Below, piece by piece: positions 8,135 to 17,304 of a DNA stretch of 46,436 bases (the stretch's first letter is position 1; each line of letters begins with the position of its first letter). The DNA is from TMED109 sp002171375 (GTDB lineage Bacteria; Pseudomonadota; Alphaproteobacteria; TMED109), in NCBI GenBank assembly GCA_965657505.1, contig CBFHON010000010.1, positions 1 through 46,436 on the forward strand, read 5' to 3'. A program made the translations under genes and the position numbers. Below the pieces are notes generated by a model. That model made no database searches. It saw only the letters and a program-made list of their open reading frames with translations, and had not been told where the DNA came from.

Positions 8135-9247
8135 ATGAAAAGTAATAGAAAAGTTTTAATGCTTCCTGGTGATGGAATTGGACCTGAAGTAATGAATGAA
8201 ACAAAAAAAGTAATTAATTGGTTTGATAAAAGAAGAGAAGTAGGTTTTGATTTAGATGAGGGTTTAGTTGGTGGAGCTTCATATGATAAACATAAAACAC
8301 CCTTAACTGACGAAGTAATGGATAAAGCATTTAATTCTGATGGTGTTTTATTTGGGGCAGTAGGAGGCCCTACATATGATAATCTTCCATTTTCAGAAAA
8401 ACCAGAAAGAGGTTTATTAAGATTAAGAAAAGAGCTTGGTTTATTTGCTAATTTAAGGCCTGCAATAGTATTTGATGCATTAGCAGATGCCTCTAGCTTA
8501 AAAAAAGAAATTGTATCAGGTTTAGATATAATGATCCTGAGAGAGTTAACGGGTGGAATATATTTTGGAGAACCTAGAGGAATTAATGAGCTACCAGATG
8601 GTTCGAAAGTAGGTATAAATACAGAGGTTTATTCAACTAATGAAATTAGAAGAGTAGGAGAAGTGGCTTTTGAATTAGCATCAAAAAGAAGAGGATTAGT
8701 TCATTCCGTTGAAAAAGCTAATGTAATGGAAAGTGGATTATTCTGGCGTCAAGAAATACAAAAATTATATGAAGAAAAATATGAAGATTTAAAATTAGAA
8801 CACATGTATGCAGATAATTGTGCGATGCAGTTAGTTAGAGACCCTCATCAATTTGATGTAATTGTTACAACAAATCTCTTTGGAGATTTATTATCAGATA
8901 TTTCTGCTCAACTTACTGGCTCTTTAGGCATGCTTCCTTCTGCATCTTTGGGTATAGTGAATGAATATGGTATTAGAAAATCTTTATTTGAACCAGTGCA
9001 TGGTAGTGCACCAGATATATCTGGACAAGGTAAAGCTAACCCAATTGCAATGATACTATCTTTTTCAATGATGCTGCGATATTCTTTAGATAGAATTGAA
9101 GATGCTAATTTGGTAGAACAAGCCGTTACTAAAGCATTAGAAGATGGCTTAAGAACTGCCGATATTATGCAACCAGGTAAAACTTTAATTTCTACTGAAC
9201 AAATGGGGGCAGAGATATGCAACCGATTAGATCAATTATCCGTATAG
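8135..9247 (+). CDS. leuB: 3-isopropylmalate dehydrogenase
   Basis: NAD-dependent oxidative decarboxylation of 3-isopropylmalate, the third step of leucine synthesis. The 370 residues open with VLMLPGDGIGPEV. They contain the substrate-binding RGLLRLRKELGLFANLRP segment, the ELTGGIYFG loop, and the metal/NAD region around TTNLFGDLLSDISAQLTGSLGMLPSASLG. FEPVHGSAPDISG is also present. AGGTGA precedes the ATG. The gene sits between leuD and asd in the same operon. Confidence 0.97.
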   Translation: MKSNRKVLMLPGDGIGPEVMNETKKVINWFDKRREVGFDLDEGLVGGASYDKHKTPLTDEVMDKAFNSDGVLFGAVGGPTYDNLPFSEKPERGLLRLRKELGLFANLRPAIVFDALADASSLKKEIVSGLDIMILRELTGGIYFGEPRGINELPDGSKVGINTEVYSTNEIRRVGEVAFELASKRRGLVHSVEKANVMESGLFWRQEIQKLYEEKYEDLKLEHMYADNCAMQLVRDPHQFDVIVTTNLFGDLLSDISAQLTGSLGMLPSASLGIVNEYGIRKSLFEPVHGSAPDISGQGKANPIAMILSFSMMLRYSLDRIEDANLVEQAVTKALEDGLRTADIMQPGKTLISTEQMGAEICNRLDQLSV

Positions 9248-9263
9248 TATATAGGAGTTTATA

Positions 9264-10277
9264 ATGAGTTATAATGTTGCTGTTTTGGGAGCCACCGGTG
9301 CTGTTGGCCATGAAATGCTTACTATTTTGGAAGAAAGGGATTTTCCAATAAAGAATATTTATGCATTAGCTTCAAAAAGATCAGTTGGTAAAGAGGTAAG
9401 TTTTGGAGATGAAGTTTTAAAAGTACAAGATGTTGAAAAGTTTGATTTTTCCACTGCAGATATTGCTCTATTTTCAGCTGGATCTAGTGTCTCAAAAATT
9501 TGGGCACCGATTGCTGGTGAAAAAGGTTGCATAGTAATTGATAATACATCTTTCTTTCGAATGGATCCAGATGTTCCTTTAGTAGTTCCAGAAGTTAATC
9601 CTGAAGCACTAGAAAACTATAGAAATAAAAATATTATAGCTAATCCAAATTGTTCTACTATACAAATGTTAGTTCCATTAAAACCTTTACATGACCTAGC
9701 TATAATTAAGAGGGTAGTTGTATCAACTTACCAATCTGTTTCAGGAGCAGGTAAATCTGCTATGGATGAACTCTGGGATCAGACTAGGAAAATGTTTTTT
9801 AATGAAACAATAGAAACTAAGAATTTTTCTAAAAGAATAGCTTTTAATGTAATTCCTCACATAGATAAATTTTTAGATGATGGAGCTACGAAAGAAGAGC
9901 AAAAAATGGTAGATGAAACTAAGAAAATTTTAGATAGTTCTATTGAAGTAAGCGCAACATGTGTAAGAGTTCCAGTTTTTATTGGGCATGCTGAATCTGT
10001 TAATATTGAATTTGAATCAAATATAAGCATTGAGGAAATAAGAAGTATATTGTCTGATGCACCAGGTGTGTCCCTAATTGATGATGTTGAAACAGATACA
10101 TATATTACACCTATTGAGTGTGTATCAGATTTTTCTGTCTTCGTCTCACGTCTTAGAATTGACCATACTTTACCTAATGGAATTAATATGTGGGTTGTTG
10201 CAGATAATTTAAGAAAAGGAGCTGCTTTAAATTCAGTTCAAATAGCAGAAGAATTAATTAATAGGAAGTTTATCTAA
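9264..10277 (+). CDS. asd: Aspartate-semialdehyde dehydrogenase
   Basis: Reduces aspartyl-phosphate to aspartate semialdehyde, feeding lysine/diaminopimelate, threonine and methionine synthesis; DapF, encoded nearby, acts later on the lysine branch. The 337 residues contain the NADP-binding GATGAVG (9-15), the catalytic cysteine C130 in ANPNCSTIQM, STYQSVSGAGK, and RVPVFIGHAESVNIEF with the active-site His. AGGAG lies 8 nt before the ATG. Its stop overlaps the sdhC start by 1 nt (TAATG), tying amino-acid synthesis to the succinate dehydrogenase genes. Confidence 0.96.
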   Translation: MSYNVAVLGATGAVGHEMLTILEERDFPIKNIYALASKRSVGKEVSFGDEVLKVQDVEKFDFSTADIALFSAGSSVSKIWAPIAGEKGCIVIDNTSFFRMDPDVPLVVPEVNPEALENYRNKNIIANPNCSTIQMLVPLKPLHDLAIIKRVVVSTYQSVSGAGKSAMDELWDQTRKMFFNETIETKNFSKRIAFNVIPHIDKFLDDGATKEEQKMVDETKKILDSSIEVSATCVRVPVFIGHAESVNIEFESNISIEEIRSILSDAPGVSLIDDVETDTYITPIECVSDFSVFVSRLRIDHTLPNGINMWVVADNLRKGAALNSVQIAEELINRKFI

Positions 10278-10678
10278 TGAAAGATAAACAGACTTTAGAT
10301 TCCAGGCCATTATCTCCACATTTACAGGTTTATAAACCTCAAATAACCTCAATATTATCAATATCCCATAGAATATCAGGAATATTTTTATCATTAGGGC
10401 TAATAACCATGTCTCTCTTTATTTTATTACTAGCTATAGGTAAAGATAGTTTTTTTCTGTGGATATTATTTTCAACTTCTTTTTTAGGTGAAGTAATTTT
10501 ATTTGGTTGGGTATTTGCCCTGTCTTTTCATATGCTTAATGGCATTAGACATTTATTTTGGGATTATGGCATAGGATTATCCTTAACTGTTTCTAAATGG
10601 ACAGGATTAATTGTTTGTTTTACTAGTGTAATTATAAGTATTATATTTGGAATTATTTTATTGGAATTGATATTATGA
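10277..10678 (+). CDS. sdhC: Succinate dehydrogenase cytochrome b556 subunit
   Basis: Membrane anchor of complex II, contributing to haem b and ubiquinone binding. The 133 residues have the N-terminal RPLSPHLQVYKPQITSILSISHR motif (quinone-site S30 and R32) and three membrane segments (about 35-55, 65-88, 108-130). The haem-ligand motif is SFHMLNGIRHLFWD with H85. It overlaps asd by 1 nt and sdhD by 4 nt (ATGA). The protein is typical in length and fold. Confidence 0.94.
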   Translation: MKDKQTLDSRPLSPHLQVYKPQITSILSISHRISGIFLSLGLITMSLFILLLAIGKDSFFLWILFSTSFLGEVILFGWVFALSFHMLNGIRHLFWDYGIGLSLTVSKWTGLIVCFTSVIISIIFGIILLELIL

Positions 10679-11010
10679 ATAGTGCTGTTAAACACTGGAA
10701 AATTCAGAGATATTCAGCAATAATGAATTTATTTATAGCTCTTTGGCTTGCTGTTTCACTTTTGTGTATACAAGGTAATTCATATGAGGAAACTATAAAA
10801 TGGTTAAAATATCCTATAAATTCTATTCTGATTTCTCTTTTCTTTATTACAAGCTTTCTTCATATGAGATTAGGTTTACAAGTTGTAATTGAGGATTATG
10901 TATCTAAAATTTTATTAAGAAAAAGATTGATTATAGGTGTAAACAGCTTTAGCTGGATATTAACAATAATATCAATTATTGCAGTCTTAAAAATAGTTAT
11001 TTTTAATTAG
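10675..11010 (+). CDS. sdhD: Succinate dehydrogenase membrane anchor subunit
   Basis: Second hydrophobic anchor of complex II. The 111 residues show three predicted membrane spans (about 15-33, 48-70, 90-109). The segment HMRLGLQVVIEDYV carries the conserved His63 and the Asp74-Tyr75 pair of the quinone/haem region. The sequence is divergent, as is usual for SdhD; identification rests on these residues and on its place between sdhC and sdhA. Confidence 0.9.
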   Translation: MNSAVKHWKIQRYSAIMNLFIALWLAVSLLCIQGNSYEETIKWLKYPINSILISLFFITSFLHMRLGLQVVIEDYVSKILLRKRLIIGVNSFSWILTIISIIAVLKIVIFN

Positions 11011-11019
11011 GAGTAAAAT

Positions 11020-12807
11020 ATGTCTAATGCCTATAATATTATAGATCACAAATATGATGTAATAGTAGTTGGTGCTGGAGGTGCAGGATTACGTGCCACT
11101 CTAGGACTAGCCGAGAAAGGCTTAAAGACTGCCTGTTTAACCAAAGTTTTTCCTACTCGTTCTCATACTGTTGCTGCACAAGGAGGTATTAGTGCTGCCC
11201 TGGGTAATATGGGGGAGGATGATTGGCGTTGGCATATGTATGATACAGTCAAGGGAAGTGACTGGCTTGGAGATCAAGATGCAATTGAATATATGTGTAA
11301 AGAGGCTAACGCAGCTGTAATAGAATTAGAGAAGTATGGTGTACCTTTTTCTAGAACAGAGGAAGGTAAGATTTATCAAAGGCCATTTGGTGGAATGACC
11401 ACAGAGTTTGGTGATGGACCTCAGGCACATAGAACATGTTCAGCAGCTGATAGGACTGGTCATGCTATACTTCATACGTTATATCAACAAGCTTTGAAAA
11501 ATAATGCAGAGTTTTTTATAGAATATTTTGCTTTAGACTTAATTATGGAAGATGGAGTCTGTAGAGGTGTGATGGCTTGGTGTTTAGAAGATGGAACTAT
11601 TCACAGGTTTTTAGCACAAAGTGTTGTTTTAGCAACAGGTGGTTATGGTAGAGTATATTTTTCTGCTACCTCAGCTCATACATGTACTGGTGATGGGAAT
11701 GCAATGGCTTTAAGAGCAGGCCTTCCTCTTCAAGATATGGAATTTGTTCAGTTTCATCCAACTGGAATTTATGGAGCTGGTTGTTTGATTACGGAAGGAA
11801 CACGGGGAGAAGGAGGTTATTTAACTAACAGTTCTGGAGAGAGGTTTATGGAGAGATATGCTCCACACGCTAAGGATCTTGCCTCAAGAGATGTTGTTGC
11901 AAGAGCTATGACTGTAGAAATTCACGAAGGAAGAGGTGTAGGAAAAAATGCCGATCATATATATCTACATCTAGAGCATTTAGATTCAGAGGTTATCAAT
12001 GAAAAACTTCCAGGTATAAAAGAAACTGCTAAAATTTTTGCAGGTGTTGATGTTAGCAGTGAACCAATTCCTGTACTGCCTACTTGTCATTATAATATGG
12101 GAGGAATTCCTGCAAAATATACAGGAGAAGTTCTTACTGGAAAAGGAACTGACAATAAAGAAATTATGCCAGGATTATGTGCAGTCGGAGAAGCTGCTTG
12201 TGTTTCTGTTCATGGAGCAAATCGATTAGGGTCTAATTCTTTGCTTGATTTAGTGGTTTTTGGAAGAGCTGCAGGTATTCATTTAGGAGATTCTTTAAAA
12301 CCTGGTGCAACACAAAAACCAGTAAGTAAAAATCTTGGAGATGAGGCATTAGATAGGTTAAATAATATAAGATATTCTAAAGGAGCTTCTCAAACTTCGA
12401 GCATTCGTTTAGAAATGCAGAGGGCTATGCAAGAAAACTGTGCAGTTTTTAGAACAGGTGACATTCTAGATAAAGGAATGAAAAGAATAAATAATGTATG
12501 GGAAGAGTTTAAAGATATTTCTCTTACTGATAAATCTATGATTTGGAATACAGATTTACTTGAAACTTTAGAGTTAAAAAATCTACTAGAACAAGCAATG
12601 GTTACTATGGCTTCTGCTAGAAATAGAAAAGAAAGTAGAGGAGCACATGCTAGAGAAGATTTTCCTGATCGTGATGATGATAATTGGTTATTTCATTCTT
12701 TAGCTTGGGAAAAAGATGGAGAAGTTAAACTGGGTAGTAGCAAAGTTACTCTAAATTCTTTAACTAATGATGTACAAAGTTTTCCTCCAAAAGCGAGAGT
12801 TTATTAA
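11020..12807 (+). CDS. sdhA: Succinate dehydrogenase flavoprotein subunit
   Basis: Oxidises succinate to fumarate on covalently bound FAD. The 595 residues contain VVGAGGAGLRA (FAD-binding), the flavinylation region TRSHTVAAQGGISAALGN with H49, HRTCSAADRTGHAILH, and the active-site stretch EFVQFHPTGIYGAGCLITEG. PTCHYNMGGIP, HGANRLGSNSLLDLVVFGR and the C-terminal SRGAHAREDFPDRDD are also present. GGAG precedes the ATG. All expected catalytic motifs are present and length is normal. Confidence 0.98.
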   Translation: MSNAYNIIDHKYDVIVVGAGGAGLRATLGLAEKGLKTACLTKVFPTRSHTVAAQGGISAALGNMGEDDWRWHMYDTVKGSDWLGDQDAIEYMCKEANAAVIELEKYGVPFSRTEEGKIYQRPFGGMTTEFGDGPQAHRTCSAADRTGHAILHTLYQQALKNNAEFFIEYFALDLIMEDGVCRGVMAWCLEDGTIHRFLAQSVVLATGGYGRVYFSATSAHTCTGDGNAMALRAGLPLQDMEFVQFHPTGIYGAGCLITEGTRGEGGYLTNSSGERFMERYAPHAKDLASRDVVARAMTVEIHEGRGVGKNADHIYLHLEHLDSEVINEKLPGIKETAKIFAGVDVSSEPIPVLPTCHYNMGGIPAKYTGEVLTGKGTDNKEIMPGLCAVGEAACVSVHGANRLGSNSLLDLVVFGRAAGIHLGDSLKPGATQKPVSKNLGDEALDRLNNIRYSKGASQTSSIRLEMQRAMQENCAVFRTGDILDKGMKRINNVWEEFKDISLTDKSMIWNTDLLETLELKNLLEQAMVTMASARNRKESRGAHAREDFPDRDDDNWLFHSLAWEKDGEVKLGSSKVTLNSLTNDVQSFPPKARVY

Positions 12808-12808
12808 T

Positions 12809-13588
12809 ATGGTACAATTAACACTTCCTAAGAATTCTAGAGTTTTAAAGGGAAATTTATTTTCTTTGGAAACAGATGCTAAAGGAAAGAAGACATTTAA
12901 GATATATAGGTATGACCCAGAAAAAAAAGAAAATCCAAGATTAGACACTTATGAGATTGACTTAAAGAAATGTGGACCTATGGTTTTAGATGCATTGATT
13001 TATATAAAAAATGAACTGGATCCGAGTTTAACATTTAGAAGATCCTGTCGTGAGGGAGTTTGTGGTTCATGTTCAATGAATATTGATGGTACAAATACTT
13101 TAGCGTGTACTAAAAATATTAATGATGTTAGAGGAGATTTAAAAATTTATCCTCTACCTCATATGAAAGTTATAAAAGATCTAGTTCCAGATTTATCGAA
13201 TGCTTATAAACAGTACGCTTCTATTGAACCTTGGCTTAAAAGCACGACCGAAACTGAAGATGGGCTGGAAAAAAGGCAATCTCCTGATGAGCGTAAGGAA
13301 TTAGATGGAGCTTATGAATGTATATTATGTTTTTGCTGTTCAACTAGTTGTCCATCATATTGGTGGAATGGTGATGAATATTTGGGTCCTGCAACTTTGC
13401 TCCAAGCTTATCGCTGGATCTCTGATTCAAGAGATGAAGCAAGAGAAGAACGTTTAGACTATTTAGAAGATTCTTTTAAGCTATATAGGTGTCATACTAT
13501 TATGAATTGCACCAAAACTTGTCCTAAGGGATTAAATCCAGCTAAAGCAATATCAAAAATAAAAAAAGCAATCTCTGAAAGAACTTAA
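12809..13588 (+). CDS. sdhB: Succinate dehydrogenase iron-sulfur subunit
   Basis: Carries electrons from FAD to quinone through [2Fe-2S], [4Fe-4S] and [3Fe-4S] clusters. The motifs are CREGVCGSC plus a later Cys (LACTKN) for the first, CILCFCCSTSCPSYWWN for the second, and CHTIMNCTKTCPKGLNP for the third. I choose the ATG at 12809 (MVQLTLPKNS), one base after the sdhA stop and behind GAGAG. The in-frame ATG at 12767 would add 14 unrelated residues overlapping sdhA. The protein is 259 residues. With three clusters it belongs to the enzyme class that iron-responsive small RNAs often repress in other bacteria. Confidence 0.97.
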   Translation: MVQLTLPKNSRVLKGNLFSLETDAKGKKTFKIYRYDPEKKENPRLDTYEIDLKKCGPMVLDALIYIKNELDPSLTFRRSCREGVCGSCSMNIDGTNTLACTKNINDVRGDLKIYPLPHMKVIKDLVPDLSNAYKQYASIEPWLKSTTETEDGLEKRQSPDERKELDGAYECILCFCCSTSCPSYWWNGDEYLGPATLLQAYRWISDSRDEAREERLDYLEDSFKLYRCHTIMNCTKTCPKGLNPAKAISKIKKAISERT

Positions 13589-13621
13589 CATTAACTTTCT
13601 TTTGTAGTAGTTCTTTAATTC

Positions 13622-14554
13622 ATGATGTGGTTTTTTATAATTTTAGGTTTGCTTATACTAGTGTCTTCTGGAGATTTTCTTGTACGTGGCTCAGTTGCTC
13701 TGGCAAATATTTTCAAAATATCTCCTTATATTATAGCAGCTACATTTGTAGCTTTTGGAACATCCGCTCCAGAATTATTTGTTTCAGGAATAGCTAGTTA
13801 TTCTGGTCATCCAGCTGCCGCAATTGGGAATATATTAGGGTCGAATTTTGCTAATGTATTTTTAGCATTAGGAATGACTGCATTAATTTTATCAATTTCA
13901 ACACCTAAAAATAAGTTTCCTTTAGAAATTAAGGTATTACTATTTAGCTCTATAATATTTATATTAATATTGTATAATGTATCTTTAATTAGGTGGTGGA
14001 TGGGATTACTATTACTAGTATCCCTTATTACATATATTATATATCTTATCAAATATGATACTAGAAAAGATTCTGAGGAGATTATTGAAGAGAATTTATC
14101 TTTATCTAAATCTATATTTATATTTTTATCAGGTTTAATAGGTGTTTCATTAGGAGCTAATTTATTAATTGAAGGCTCTATAGATTTAGCACACTATTTT
14201 GGAATTAGAGAAACTGTTATAGGTCTAGGAGTATTAGCATTTGGAACTTCTTTACCGGAAGTAGCAACTTCAATTATTGCAGCAATAAAGAAAGAGAATA
14301 ACATTGCTATAGGTAATATAGTTGGCTCAAATATATTTAATATTTTAGGAATTGGTGGAGTAACTATATTAATTTCTGGTAATGACTTTTTAAATATAAA
14401 TAATATTATAACTATATACGATATTATTCCGTTTTTATTATCAACTATTATCTTGGTTTATTTTTATAAATTTAATGCCAATATTAATAGGTTATATGGA
14501 ATTATATTTGTTATCTTTTATTTAATATGGATATTTTATATTTTTCTAAATTAG
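13622..14554 (+). CDS. CaCA-family sodium/calcium (or cation/proton) antiporter, YrbG-like
   Basis: Inner-membrane exchanger. The 310-residue hydrophobic protein shows the two inverted alpha repeats diagnostic of the Ca2+:cation antiporter superfamily: AATFVAFGTSAPELFVS (about 40-56) and GLGVLAFGTSLPEVATS (about 201-217). Each is followed by GNILGSNFAN or GNIVGSNIFNILG, with about ten membrane spans overall. A hydrophilic loop rich in Glu/Lys separates the halves (about 143-157). The ion carried cannot be told from sequence. The gene starts 33 nt after sdhB; two adjacent ATGs (13622, 13625) are possible starts. It is not a usual member of this TCA cluster. Confidence 0.9.
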   Translation: MMWFFIILGLLILVSSGDFLVRGSVALANIFKISPYIIAATFVAFGTSAPELFVSGIASYSGHPAAAIGNILGSNFANVFLALGMTALILSISTPKNKFPLEIKVLLFSSIIFILILYNVSLIRWWMGLLLLVSLITYIIYLIKYDTRKDSEEIIEENLSLSKSIFIFLSGLIGVSLGANLLIEGSIDLAHYFGIRETVIGLGVLAFGTSLPEVATSIIAAIKKENNIAIGNIVGSNIFNILGIGGVTILISGNDFLNINNIITIYDIIPFLLSTIILVYFYKFNANINRLYGIIFVIFYLIWIFYIFLN

Positions 14555-14635
14555 TATTAGTAAATATTAATTCTTTAGTATATTTATAAAAACGGTTAAA
14601 AAATTTAATTTATTTTTTTATATGGAGTAAAAATT

Positions 14636-16129
14636 ATGACAATTGTTGGTCACAGAATTAATGGAAAATTAGAAGTTGAAGAAAACTCGAGATTAGGAGA
14701 TGTATATAATCCTGCTACTGGAGAAGTTGAGCGCCAGGTAGCACTCGCTTCCGTTAACCAAGTTAATAGTGCAGTAAAAGCTGCGAAAGATGCTTTAGAA
14801 GCTTGGAGTCAAACGCCACCAATTCAAAGAGCAAGAGTAATGTTTAAATATAAACAACTCATTGAAGAGAATATAGATGAATTAGCTGACCTTGTAGGTA
14901 GAGAACATGGAAAAACTTTAGTAGATGCAAAAGGTTCAGTTATAAGAGGATTAGAGGTAGTAGAATTTGCTTGTGGTATACCTCATCTTCTCAAGGGAGA
15001 ATATACAGAACAAGTAGGAACTGGAGTAGATAGTTTTTCTATTAGGCAGCCAGTAGGAATTGCCGCCGGTATAACGCCATTTAATTTTCCTGCAATGGTT
15101 CCATTATGGATGTTTCCTATTGCAATTGCATGTGGGAATACATTTATTTTAAAACCTAGTGAACGAGATCCTTCGTGTCCTATGAAGTTGGCGGAATTAT
15201 TAGAAGAAGCTGGTGCTCCAGCAGGTGTTTTAAATGTTGTAAATGGTGATAAAGAAGCTGTAGATGCAATATTAGACCATCCTGATATAGGTGCAGTTTC
15301 ATTTGTTGGTTCTACGCCAGTTGCAAAACATGTTTATTCTAGAGGTTCTCTAGCTGGAAAACGGGTTCAGGCATTAGGAGGAGCTAAAAATCACATGGTA
15401 GTAATGCCAGATGCAGATTTAGATCAAACAGTAGATGCCTTAATGGGTGCAGCATATGGATCTGCAGGTGAGCGTTGTATGGCAATAAGTGTAGCTGTGG
15501 CTGTAGGAGATATAGGTGATAAATTAATCGAAAAAATGGCACCAAAAGTAAGTGGTTTAAAAATTGGACCTTGGGATGACCCAGAGGCTGAAATGGGCCC
15601 TATAGTTACAAGACAATCATTTGATAAAATTACTAATTTAATAAACGAAGGTGAGAAAGATGGAGCTGATATAATAGTTGATGGCAGAAATCTTACATTA
15701 CAAGGTTATGAAAAAGGTAATTTTATGGGAGGAACTTTATTTGATAATGTTAAACCTGGTATGTCTATATACGATCAAGAAATCTTTGGTCCAGTTCTTT
15801 CAACAGTAAGGGCAAAGAATTATTCAGAGGCATTAGATTTAGTTAAGTCTAATCCTTATGGAAATGGAGTTTCTATTTTTACTAGAGATGGAGATACTGC
15901 TAGAGACTTTGCATCTAAAGCAAATATTGGAATGGTAGGTATTAATATTCCAATTCCTGTTCCAGTCGCATATCATAGTTTTGGTGGTTGGAAAGATTCT
16001 TTATTTGGTTCCAATAATGCACATGGAATGGATGGGGTAAGATTTTATACAAGAATTAAAACAGTTTCTGCTCGATGGCCTTCAGGAATTAAAGATGGAG
16101 CTCTCTTTACAATGCCTATTATGAAATAA
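14636..16129 (+). CDS. mmsA: CoA-acylating methylmalonate-semialdehyde dehydrogenase
   Basis: Converts methylmalonate semialdehyde to propionyl-CoA (or malonate semialdehyde to acetyl-CoA), used in valine, beta-alanine and inositol breakdown. The 497 residues match the aldehyde dehydrogenase fold with N150 (TPFNFP), the NAD loop VSFVGST, and the catalytic C281 in the subfamily motif SAGERCMAIS. RVQALGGAKNHMVVMPDADLD is also typical of MmsA rather than general aldehyde dehydrogenases. GGAGTAAAAATT precedes the ATG. The product can enter the TCA cycle encoded around it; pairing with the alcohol dehydrogenase two genes on is an inference only. Confidence 0.93.
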   Translation: MTIVGHRINGKLEVEENSRLGDVYNPATGEVERQVALASVNQVNSAVKAAKDALEAWSQTPPIQRARVMFKYKQLIEENIDELADLVGREHGKTLVDAKGSVIRGLEVVEFACGIPHLLKGEYTEQVGTGVDSFSIRQPVGIAAGITPFNFPAMVPLWMFPIAIACGNTFILKPSERDPSCPMKLAELLEEAGAPAGVLNVVNGDKEAVDAILDHPDIGAVSFVGSTPVAKHVYSRGSLAGKRVQALGGAKNHMVVMPDADLDQTVDALMGAAYGSAGERCMAISVAVAVGDIGDKLIEKMAPKVSGLKIGPWDDPEAEMGPIVTRQSFDKITNLINEGEKDGADIIVDGRNLTLQGYEKGNFMGGTLFDNVKPGMSIYDQEIFGPVLSTVRAKNYSEALDLVKSNPYGNGVSIFTRDGDTARDFASKANIGMVGINIPIPVPVAYHSFGGWKDSLFGSNNAHGMDGVRFYTRIKTVSARWPSGIKDGALFTMPIMK

Positions 16130-16146
16130 TAATAAAGGATGATTTT

Positions 16147-17262
16147 TTGAGTAATTCAAATGCTGTATCTGTTTTATATAAAAAATTAGTAGAAGCAGGT
16201 ACAGTAACTGAAGACCATGGACAATTAAATGCTATTAACGCTTTAGATAATTTATACAATCAAATTACATCAAATATTTATTTTAAAAATTTATTCTCAA
16301 ATAAAAAAGATATGGGAGTATATATCTTCGGTCGGGTAGGAAGAGGTAAATCCTATCTTATGGATATATTCTATAAATTAGTTCAAGATAAAAGGTGTAT
16401 GAGATTACATCATCACGATTTTATGAAGAGTATTTATGCTTATATGAAAGAGAGTAGATTATCAAATCATAGAAATCCTTTAAACCATGCAATTGGTAAA
16501 TTAACTAAGGGTATTAGCTTATTATGTGTTGATGAATTTGAAGTATTAGATGTGGCCGATGCAATGATATTAGAAAAAATATATGAAATACTGTTTAAAA
16601 AAAATATAAAAGTAGTTCTTACATCTAATACCTCTCCTTCAAATTTATATAAAAATGGTCTTCAGAGAGAGCGTTTTATTCCTTATATAAATTTAATAGA
16701 AAAATATTTATCAGTACAAGAGGTTAAAGATGGAAAGGATTATAGAATAAAAATTAATGACCATATAGGAATTCATGAGTTTCAGGACTTTTATTATTTA
16801 CCTGCAAATACAAAATTATATGAAAAATTATTCAATATTTTAAGAAATAATAACAAGGTAGAATCTATAGATATAGAATACAATAAGAGGAAGATGAAGA
16901 TTGAAAAAATTGCTAATCGTGTATCAATTTTTTCTTTTGAAAAATTATGTGAAGAAAATTTATCGGCTATTGATTATTACCAAATAGTAAATGTGTGTGA
17001 TTGGATCATTATTGTTAATATTCCAGAGTTAGCTGAAAAAGATAGAAATAAGGCTAAAAGGTTTCAAATTCTTTTAGATATTTTGTATGATAAGAAAATA
17101 GGATTAGCTTTATCATCAAATATTAAGCCTGAAGATATTTATATAGCAGGAGATGGTTATATGGAATTTAGAAGAACTGTTTCTAGAATATATGAAATGA
17201 CTAATAAGGATTGGTTAAATAAATTAAAAAATAAAAATTTTAAAAAATTATTAAGTTCATGA
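16147..17262 (+). CDS. zapE: ZapE / AFG1-like ATPase
   Basis: AAA-type ATPase linked in E. coli to the division ring under stress and in mitochondria (Afg1) to respiratory-complex quality control. Walker A is GRVGRGKS (62-69), Walker B LLCVDE (125-130) within the family signature CVDEFEVLDVADAMIL, and sensor region VVLTSNTSPSNLYKNGLQRERFIPYI. It has 371 residues. The start is TTG at 16147, 7 nt after AAAGGA (16134-16139). In many alphaproteobacteria this gene lies directly before mdh-sucCDAB, as it nearly does here; an alcohol dehydrogenase intervenes. Confidence 0.92.
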   Translation: MSNSNAVSVLYKKLVEAGTVTEDHGQLNAINALDNLYNQITSNIYFKNLFSNKKDMGVYIFGRVGRGKSYLMDIFYKLVQDKRCMRLHHHDFMKSIYAYMKESRLSNHRNPLNHAIGKLTKGISLLCVDEFEVLDVADAMILEKIYEILFKKNIKVVLTSNTSPSNLYKNGLQRERFIPYINLIEKYLSVQEVKDGKDYRIKINDHIGIHEFQDFYYLPANTKLYEKLFNILRNNNKVESIDIEYNKRKMKIEKIANRVSIFSFEKLCEENLSAIDYYQIVNVCDWIIIVNIPELAEKDRNKAKRFQILLDILYDKKIGLALSSNIKPEDIYIAGDGYMEFRRTVSRIYEMTNKDWLNKLKNKNFKKLLSS

Positions 17263-17304
17263 TAGTTATATCAAATTAAATTCTTAAATATATATGGAGG
17301 TCAC

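Noticed and set aside
13578..13616. Hairpin AAAGAACT/AGTTCTTT at the end of sdhB as a terminator
   Set aside because: The loop is 23 nt and no T-run follows, so termination is unlikely.
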